A stretch of 64,000 nucleotides of DNA from Cyanoderma ruficeps. Taxonomy: Eukaryota > Chordata > Aves > Passeriformes > Timaliidae. The position numbers were made by a program, and so were the translations under genes. The DNA is taken from contig VZDJ01000594.1 of assembly GCA_008694505.1 (NCBI GenBank), positions 14,016,918 through 14,080,917 of the forward strand. The letters are read 5' to 3'. Below, piece by piece: positions 56,833-64,000 of this stretch. How positions within the stretch are numbered: position 1 is the first letter of the stretch; the number at the start of each line of letters is the position of its first letter. The notes beneath the pieces are model-generated. The model saw only the letters and a list, made by a program, of their open reading frames with translations, ran no database searches and was not told where the DNA came from.

Positions 56833-58063
56833 GCCAACGCAGTGACCTCGAGCAACACCAGCACCCCAGCCTGCTCTGACAGAACCTCTGAGACAGGCAG
56901 GGCTTTGTCCTCAGCCCCAGGTGGCCATATGTGGCGAGGGGCTGCAGATGAAGACCCTTCTTGGAGACACATGGAACTTGTCTGGGGAAGCCCCAGCTGC
57001 CTGTGGGACCCAAAGGTGCTGGGGAAGCCCTTTGGCAGGGACTCAGCCCAAGGACCAGAACTCATGGACGTGCAGTGCGAGTGGCTCTGTGAGTGGTGGG
57101 TCCCCGAGCCCCCACTGCTGTACGTTACCCTATGGCCCGGGCACGCTCATCCTGCATCTTAACATTTACCCATATTTGAGTCCCCCCTTCCCAAAAGCAG
57201 CTCCCCATGCCTGCCCCCACCCCACTGCACCCCCAGCAACTCCCCAAGTGCCTGTCCCCTATGTCCTTTCCTCAAAGAGCAGGTCCCATGCCCCTTTTCC
57301 CAGCAGGGAATCCCCTGAGCATGTGTGCCCTGTCCCACCCTGTCCCCAAGAGCAGCTCCCAGGCAGTACTTCCCAAAACCTGCCTCCTCAGAAGATCTTC
57401 CTGCCCTAGCCACCCTCCCTACACCCCACAGCGGCTTGCCACTCCTTTTTCCCAAGCTGAACTGGGGTGGTCCTGGGGCAGAGACTGCCACAGCCAGGTG
57501 GTTCCCAAGGTGATGCTGGCAATTGGTGCCTGTCCATCAGGAGCTGCGCTGGCAGGGTGCATCCCCCACAAAATGTTTTGATGGGAGACAGGACACTGGC
57601 TCCAGCCTTTGGGCACAGGCTGGGCTGCCTCAGGGATGCGGGGACCCCTGCAGCATCAGAGACCGTCGCTGTTTTGGTGGCGACTGGATTTTTATAGTGG
57701 CCGGGGGACCCTGGGGCAGGGCAGGGCAGGAGCCCCTGCCCAGAGCACTGCTGCGGGCAGAGGCTCACGCCTTGTATATATTTCTCTTGCTGTGATTTGT
57801 ATTAACTTATTACGGAGTGAGCCAGGATTTCCCCATGGCCAGGCGGGCAGGATGGTGGTGAGACTGGACCGGGGAGCCCTCTGCTTTGGGAGCCCCCCCA
57901 GCCCAGCCCAGCTGGTCCTGCTGCCCCAGGAACTGCATGTTTCTGCCAGGCACCCCCTTCCCGCAGCGTTGTGCTGCCATTCCCCTTTTCAGTCTCTTTT
58001 GTAAATGTGCCAAACGCTGCTGAGGCCTCGGCCACACAGTAAAGAGCCTTTCGGAGTCCGGCG
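56833..58063 (+). other. TMEM198: TMEM198 3'UTR
   Basis: About 1.2 kb after the stop up to AGTAAA at 58038-58043. AU-rich words (TTGTATATATTTCTC, TTGTATTAACTTATTACG) lie at about 57.77-57.82 kb. No coding signal. Confidence 0.5.
58038..58043 (+). terminator. TMEM198: TMEM198 variant polyadenylation signal AGTAAA
   Basis: AGTAAA, a known variant, is the best signal after the TMEM198 stop. It lies about 185 bases from the opposing OBSL1 signal. Confidence 0.45.
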
Positions 58064-58204
58064 TGCAAAGCCAAGGGCTGCGCGGGGGGCAGGGGTGAGG
58101 GGGGACCCAGAGGGCCGGGCTTCCAGGGGTGCTGAGCAGGATGTAGAGTGATGCCACCACCTTATATCTTAACGGGACCCTGACTCGCTGGTGTGGAAGA
58201 AGCC

Positions 58205-58352
58205 ATGTCAGAAAAAAAGGCTGTTTAATGCAGAGCCCTGAGGCTGGGGATGGTGTCCGTGTGTCTCTCCATGCCAGGGGGAGCATGATCCCATCTCTCA
58301 GCAGTGGCATGCATCAGTCTGCATGCAGGCCCTGAGAACTGCATCCTGGCTT
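58205..58352 (-). other. OBSL1: OBSL1 3'UTR (short)
   Basis: About 130-150 bases from the proposed stop to just beyond ATTAAA at 58229-58224 on the minus strand. Confidence 0.45.
58224..58229 (-). terminator. OBSL1: OBSL1 polyadenylation signal ATTAAA
   Basis: TTTAAT on the plus strand reads ATTAAA on the minus strand, 124 bases past the proposed stop. Confidence 0.5.
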
Positions 58353-61300
58353 CTAGCTCCCTGTGGGAACAACAGGAGTCAGAGTGAGCTGGGGCATTGC
58401 CAGAACTAGTGGGGAACCCAAAGGGTGTATCCCAGACAAGGAGGAACAGAACCCTTGGCCCTGTATCCAACCTGCTCCCTCCAGTCCAGCGCTCAGACTC
58501 TTGCAAGCAGTGGGGGACAGGGACACAGGTTCTGGTGTCCCTTCACTGCTAGGCACATCAACACTGGCAGCTGCCAGTGGTGCCCCTCTAGGTGCCCACT
58601 CACCCTCCACAAGGAGCCGAGCAGTGGAGCGGTCATCAAAGGCATCACAGGTGTACGAGTCCTCGTCCTCAGGGCCCACGTGGTGAATGATGAGTGTGCG
58701 GTAGCAGTCTAGATTGCAGATCTCATACTTGTCACCAGCAAAGATCTCGGTGTCACCACGGAGCCAGCGCACCCGGCCCCGGGCATGGGACACGGTGCAC
58801 TCCAGTGTCGCCTTGTGCCTCGCCAGCACCGTCTTGTCCCGCAGTGGCTTCACAATCCGGATGGGCAGTGCTGGTAGGTGGGGACAAGGCGTCAGCATCA
58901 TGGGGTGAGTGGGCTTCCATGGAGACACTGCAAGCTCACCTGGTACACCCCAGCCCTGGCGCTGGAGCCCAGACACACCTCGCAGCCCACGCTCTTACCT
59001 TCCACCTGCAGACTGGCCTCTGAGATGACTGTTCTGGCTGTGAAGTGGATGAGTCCCTTGTCCTCAGGGCGCACACCACAGAACAGCAGGAAATGCCGGG
59101 TCCCTGGGGAGGGAGAGGCTGGCTCAAGGTGACAGCAATGTGCACCCATAGTAATCAGTGGGGCATGGACCCCCTTTGTCTACACAAACTCCCCTTGCTT
59201 GAATTTATCCTTTCCCAGCCCCAAACTAGGTGTGGAACCACCTGCACCCTCACCTTCTTGCCGTATTTTCACTGTGCTGGAGACCTTGATTTTCTCCCCG
59301 TCCCGAAACCACTCGCCCTTCACATCCCCATGTGACACCTCACAGGTGAAGACTGCGTTGTCACCCTCCCGCACCTGGACATCCTGCAGCTCCTGCACAA
59401 TGTGGATCTGGCGCTCTGCGGGTAATGGACAGAGTGCCAGAGCAGCCAAGGATGAGGGGAGCAGGCAGCGTAGGGTTTAGGGGAGCTGGGTGACCATACC
59501 CTGGACGTGCAGCATGGCAGAGGCCTGGCAGTCACCTGCATCGCAGGTGTAGCTGCCAGCGTCGGTCAGCTCACAGCGGTTCAGCTGCAGGATGCGGCGC
59601 CGTCCCGCTGAGTAGATGCGACAGTTGGGACCTGGCCTCAGCTCCTGTCCATCCTGCATGGAGACAAACAGGCAGCACCCCACTGCTTCGGCCTCTCTGC
59701 TCTGTCTGCAGCCCTGGCAGGGAGCACAGTGGCCAGGGAACAAAGCAAGGAAGAGGACACGGTCAGGTGCTGCTGGAGGAGATTAGGGTGAACTCTCACC
59801 TTGAACCATTTCACCTCTGCATTGGGGCGAGACAGCTCACACTCAAAGCTGGCGACCCCCGTCTCTGGGACCCCCAAGTCTCGTGGGACCCTCACCATAG
59901 TGACTGGAGGCTCTGAGGAGGCAGGACACAAGACAGGAAGGCTTGGTAGGACAAACACATGGACTTGGGGCTGCAGGGAAGAGTAGCTGTGGCTGGGGCA
60001 TTTCAGCATGGGGTGAGAGTGGCACTACTCATGGGCAAGCACTCATCAGCGGTGTTCCAGCTGGCTCTGGGCCCACACCCTGGATGGGTGACCCCACTGC
60101 TCAGTTCACATCTTCCTGAGGACAGGGGGACACTTGCCAGCACAGTGTCAACCCCTGTCCAGGACAGGGGGACACATGTGCCCAGGGTGGCCCAGCTCAG
60201 CCTTGGCGTCTCCCGGTACAGAACAGCTGCAGGTCAGACAGCATCAGTGCCACACACCCCCCCGGCCTGCCCCAGGGACCATACCCCGCACACGTAGATG
60301 GGCGCTGCAGCGCAGAGTGTCAGCAGTGAAGGTGACGATGCCTGAGTCTTCCAGTGCAAGCCTCTCCAGTGTCAGGCTGTGCCCGCAGCCTGTGGCACTG
60401 ATCCGGCACGTACTGCTGGGCTTCACCCGGATGCCATCCCGTGTCCAGACTCCAGTCACGCCAGGATGAGACAGCTCCAGGTAAAAGGTGGCTGTCTCTT
60501 TCTCAAAGGTCTCCACATCCACCAGTGGTGTCTGGATCGACACCTTCCGGGCTGTGAGAGACCCATTTCTGTGAGAAGGTGTCTGCTCCACCACAGAGCC
60601 CCTGGCTTCCCAGTCTGTGCTTGCTGGAGCGATCATCTAAATCCAGCTGTTTGTACCAGACTTCCACCCCTGCCCATGCACTCACCTCTCTGACCACCCC
60701 TTCCAGCCAAGTACCAGCTCTGCGCACATACTCCCATTGCAGCAGTTGGGTGCCCTCCCTGTCCCCATCCCCATCCCCATCCCTGTTGCCCTTCCATCCC
60801 CATCCCCAGCCTGATACTCACGCTCCACATGGAGCTTGGCCTGCGTGCGGTCGTGCAGGGTCTCGCAGCGGTAGGTGCCACGGTCAGCAGGGCCGAGGCA
60901 GCAGATGGTGAGGGTGCGCCGGCACCCTGACTCCTGCAGCAGGTATTTGCTGCTTGGCTGAAGGAGGACGCCCTGCTTCAGCCACTGCACCTCGGCAGCC
61001 TCGTGGCTCACCTCCACCTCCAGGCACATGTCCCCCTGCTCCTCTGCCACCACATCCTGAAGCTTCTGCACGAACAGCACCTGTGCCTCTGCATGGCCCG
61101 TGTGCTGGGTCAGCAGCTGGCCCCAGGGCTGTCTTGGGCTGAGCCCCAGCTTTCTCCTTCCCTCTTACCTTGTACACTCAGCCGAGCTGTGCTCACCAGC
61201 CCCTCGGCATTGGCTGTAACAGTGCCTGCATCACCTATCTGGCACTGCCGGAGGGTGAGACTGTGGCACAGCCCACTCCTTGTCACCAGCAGACGCTCAC

Positions 61301-64000
61301 TAGGGACCAGGGGCTGGCCATTCAGCTGCCATGTCACAGCCACATCTTCGGGGGACACCAGGCACTTGAAAGTGGCATCCTCCCCCTCCAGTACTGTCAG
61401 GTTCTGCAGCTCCATGATGATCTCCACCACCCTGGGGACTATAGCCGGGTTGTCAGGGCACAGCATAAGTCATGTAGGGGCACTGAGCATTCCTGCAATC
61501 CTGACATCATTGTACCAGCACCCCCGTCACCCCCCACGGAATAGGAGTCCCTGAGGTGATGGGGAAGCCTTGGGCTCACCCTGCACCGTCAGCGTCGCCA
61601 GAGTCTGGTCGTCGTTGGACTCGCAGCAGTACTCGCCGGCATCCCCAGGCTCCACGCGGCTCAGCACCAGCGACCGCTCGCGTCCCTCTGCCGTCATCTG
61701 CCGGCGGGGGCCGGGCGCCAGCACCCGCCCGTCCTTCCGCCACACCACGTCGCCGCGCGCCTTGCAAAGCTCGCACCACAGCACCACCCGCTCGCCCTGC
61801 CGCGCTCGCACGTCCGACAGCCCTCGCAGGAACTTCACCCGCAGCTCTGCACAGTCAAACCCCCCCGTATCAGCACCCGCTGCCACTGCAGGGGGATCCC
61901 CGGGAACTCTCACTGCTCTCCTGCCGCCCACCTCGGACGTTCACGTCAAACTGCATCTGGTCGTGGGGTGAGAGGCAGGTGTAGGTGCCAGCGTCCTCCA
62001 TGGCCACATTATGGATGATGAGGCTGTGCACGCGGCCATCGCGACGCAGCTCGCAGCGCTCGCCGGCCACTGCCGCCTGCTGCGGGCCCAGCCAGGTGAC
62101 ATCACATCGCTCCGTGGAGGTGATGGCAGAGAGCACGGCACTGCCGCCCTCCAGCACCAGCAGCTTCTCCTGCTCCTCTCGTTTGTTCACGAACAGCACG
62201 GGTGCCTCTGCCGGAGGAGCACTGGGCTCAGCTGTGGCCCTGCCAGTGGCACCAGCATGGAATGGAGGTGCAAAGCATCCCGGCATGAGGCAGGATGAGA
62301 CTGCTCCTGCCCGAGGCGTGGACGAGGGACACCTCCAGGCTCACCTTTCACATGCAGTGTGAAATGCGCCTCATCATCACCAGCGTCGCAGAGGAAGATG
62401 CCACCATCACCCAGCTCTGCTTGCTTGATGGTGAGGCTGCGTGTGGGACCCTCACTGCACACCAGCAGCCGCCCACCTGAGCACAGCGTCTGTCCGTCCT
62501 TCTGCCACTGCACTGCCGCTGTCTCCGGGGACAGCCGAGCCACCAGTGTGACACTGTCCCCCTCCTGCACCTCCAGCGGGCTCTGCACCTCCTCCTTGTT
62601 GACAATGCACACAGGCCGGGCTGAGGGGCACAGGGGACAAGGCAGAGTTCAGGGATGTCCCCACGGTGTGGGGTAATGCAGGAATAGGACTGCTGCAAGT
62701 GGAGACGTGATCCCTCAGTGAGTCACCCTGGGGCAGAAGGACTGTGGGGCTGGCTGAGGGTCAATGTGGGACCAGACAGGGGTCCCAGAGGGGCAGCCAT
62801 GCTGGCTGGAGGGGTCTGGCAGCTCAGGGTTTCACTCAGGGAAGGAGCAGCAGCAGAGTCCATCACTCCCGCATCACTCCCTGTACATGCCATGTTGAGA
62901 CCATTAATTTCATTGCACCTCCCTCCAGAACACCTTGCTGGGGAGCCAGGGCAACCGCTTGCAACAGGCCCCCTCTCACCCTGCACAGCCCTCCATCTCC
63001 AAGTGATAAGGGTCCAGGCTGAGCTCAGCCTTTGGCAGCTGAAGCAGGAGGAGCGGCGCCTGGGAGCCAGCCAAGGCTAAATTTAAACAGCCCCTGGCTG
63101 GGGGAGGCAGCAGGGACATGTCTCGCCACGACCCTGACATGTCTCTTTCTAACCAACGGCTCCTGTAGAGTTGGGGGCAGGGCTCCCACCCTTCCCTGCC
63201 ACACTGCACCCTGGTCCCTGCATCAGCAGGGTCACAGAGGCTTCCCCTCCCCTTGTTCAGGTCTGTGGCACGATCCCACCGTTCTGGGGGTCTCTGGGGT
63301 TCTGAGCCAGCCCACCTGACACCTCCACATTTGTCACCATGCGGTCGCTGGCAGCGTCACAGATGTAGCACCCTGTGTCACTGGGCTGTGCCCCATTGAT
63401 GGTGAGCTGTCGCAGCACCCCGCGGGCCTCAACCTGCACCCGTTCACCCGGATGCACCTCCTGGCCATTCCGGAGCCAGCGAACAACGGCGTCGGGCCGG
63501 GAGACCTCACAAGCCAGCACCAGGTCTTCCCCGGCCACTAGGCAGTGATGTACCACAGTGCCCGTGCTGCCCACGATGGTCACCGGTGGCTCTGGGACTG
63601 GAGAGATGGGCTGTCACCACAAAAGCAGCCTGTGCTGGGTATCTCAATAGCCAGACCCTGTCCAGACTTCTCTGGCTGCAGCTGAGCAGCACAAGGGTTT
63701 CAACAGGGCCACCACACAGGTGAAGCCCACTCCCCATGTGCGCCCCACCAGCCTCCCTGCGCTCAGTGCCACCCAGCCCAGCCTCACACCACCCTGGCAG
63801 CAGCCACAGACCCACCTCAGACCTCTCCCCCTGGCCATCCCCACCAGGACCTCTTGCTCACCTTCTACAGTGACGAAGAAGACAATACTGTCATCACCGG
63901 TGTCACAGAGATACTCCCCAGCGTCCTTCCCCATGGCACCCAGGATCACCAGGGATCGGCGCACCCCGTCCTCCTCCAACCGCACATGCCCTGTGTCTTG
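58353..64000 (-). CDS. OBSL1: Obscurin-like protein 1, C-terminal part (spliced, 5' end outside window)
   Basis: Cytoskeletal adaptor of tandem Ig domains; in mammals it links titin/myomesin and belongs to the CUL7-CCDC8 (3M) complex. Minus-strand exons in transcript order: 64000-63862 (partial), 63591-63316, 62620-62345, 62207-61932, 61846-61580, 61438-61169, 61088-60822, 60551-60285, 59912-59800, 59653-59500, 59415-59254, 59103-58999, 58870-58604, 58360-58353; 2847 bases, 948 residues here. Ten complete Ig units plus part of another; most units are one phase-1 exon of 267-276 bases. Two units are split by an extra intron (59912/59653 and 59415/59103). Ig hallmarks: a first cysteine, W (VRWLR, VTWQL, VKWF), then D.G.Y.C (DTGCYICDA, DAGSYTCDA, EDSYTCDAFDD). 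The last Ig ends LLVEG, and an 8-base exon adds GS and a stop. Identity rests on Ig type plus synteny with TMEM198. Confidence 0.88.
60753..60808. repeat. Short (CCCCAT)n repeat in an OBSL1 intron
   Basis: Hexamer CCCCAT or ATCCCC units in two short runs separated by CTGTTGCCCTTCC. Intronic simple repeat. Confidence 0.7.
62621..63315 (-). other. OBSL1: Largest OBSL1 intron in the window
   Basis: 695 bases with GT-AG ends between two 276-base Ig exons. No additional Ig exon is visible in it. A lineage-specific loss of an Ig exon here cannot be excluded without comparison to other OBSL1 genes. Confidence 0.6.

Noticed and set aside
61431..61438. Alternative acceptor CCCCAG ending at 61432 for an OBSL1 Ig exon
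   Set aside because: It would leave one base before the Val-Val-Glu frame and break the phase-1 rule of the neighbouring exons; the acceptor ending at 61439 keeps the frame and gives a 270-base exon.
1..64000. CRISPR arrays, operons, ribosome binding sites, prophage or other prokaryotic systems
   Set aside because: The window is intron-bearing vertebrate DNA; tandem repeats present are minisatellites without spacer structure.
1..64000. tRNA, rRNA or known microRNA genes
   Set aside because: No cloverleaf with A and B boxes and no familiar miRNA hairpin was recognised; a covariance-model search would be needed to exclude unfamiliar ncRNAs.

Overview
The window is vertebrate nuclear DNA, most likely from a bird and at least from a sauropsid. 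It is GC-rich, the introns are short, CR1-type LINE fragments are present, and the gene order ASIC4 – CHPF – TMEM198 – OBSL1 with orientations +, -, +, - is the order I know from human 2q35. All gene calls rest on reading proteins and GT-AG splice sites by eye. No alignment or transcript data were available. Single N positions at 27003, 31762 and 56363 mark unresolved assembly bases.

Layout. Bases 1 to about 10.5 kb lie upstream of ASIC4. I find no convincing exon there, only tandem repeats, AT-rich islands and a perfect palindromic nuclear-receptor half-site pair (estrogen-response-element type). A CpG island at 10.56-11.33 kb leads into the first coding exon of ASIC4 (11767-12342). A 22.4-kb intron follows. 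Near its 3' end it holds a second complete ASIC-type first exon (33904-34500), preceded by its own CpG island. Nine shared exons (34765-37858) complete the channel, and its 3'UTR ends at about 39.94 kb. A 4.9-kb convergent intergenic stretch separates it from CHPF, which lies on the minus strand with four coding exons (45846-49952). CHPF is head-to-head with TMEM198 (coding 54950-56832). TMEM198 is tail-to-tail with OBSL1 on the minus strand, of which the C-terminal half is in the window. It shows ten complete Ig-domain units and part of an eleventh, and runs off the right edge.

How the genes relate. They do not form one pathway. ASIC4 is a degenerin/ENaC-family channel subunit of neurons. 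CHPF is the Golgi partner of chondroitin synthases. TMEM198 is a seven-pass membrane protein linked to Wnt/LRP6 signalling. OBSL1 is a cytoskeletal Ig-repeat adaptor. They are neighbours through old synteny.

Main discovery candidate. The internal first exon of ASIC4 encodes a full alternative N-terminus (first transmembrane helix plus proximal ectodomain). Its sequence resembles the ASIC2b N-terminus more than the ordinary ASIC4 one, and it splices in the correct phase to the shared exon 2. This gives ASIC4 the same a/b alternative-first-exon design known for ASIC1 and ASIC2, which suggests that the design predates the ASIC paralogue duplications. The exon replaces the conserved histidine of the gating His-Gly motif with proline. 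Other points of interest are an approximately 87-bp direct duplication shared by the ASIC4 3'UTR and the CHPF downstream flank, an 18-bp AT-rich minisatellite, a transcription-factor-motif cluster at 25.1-25.3 kb, and a degenerate minisatellite next to a CRE-bearing promoter of TMEM198.
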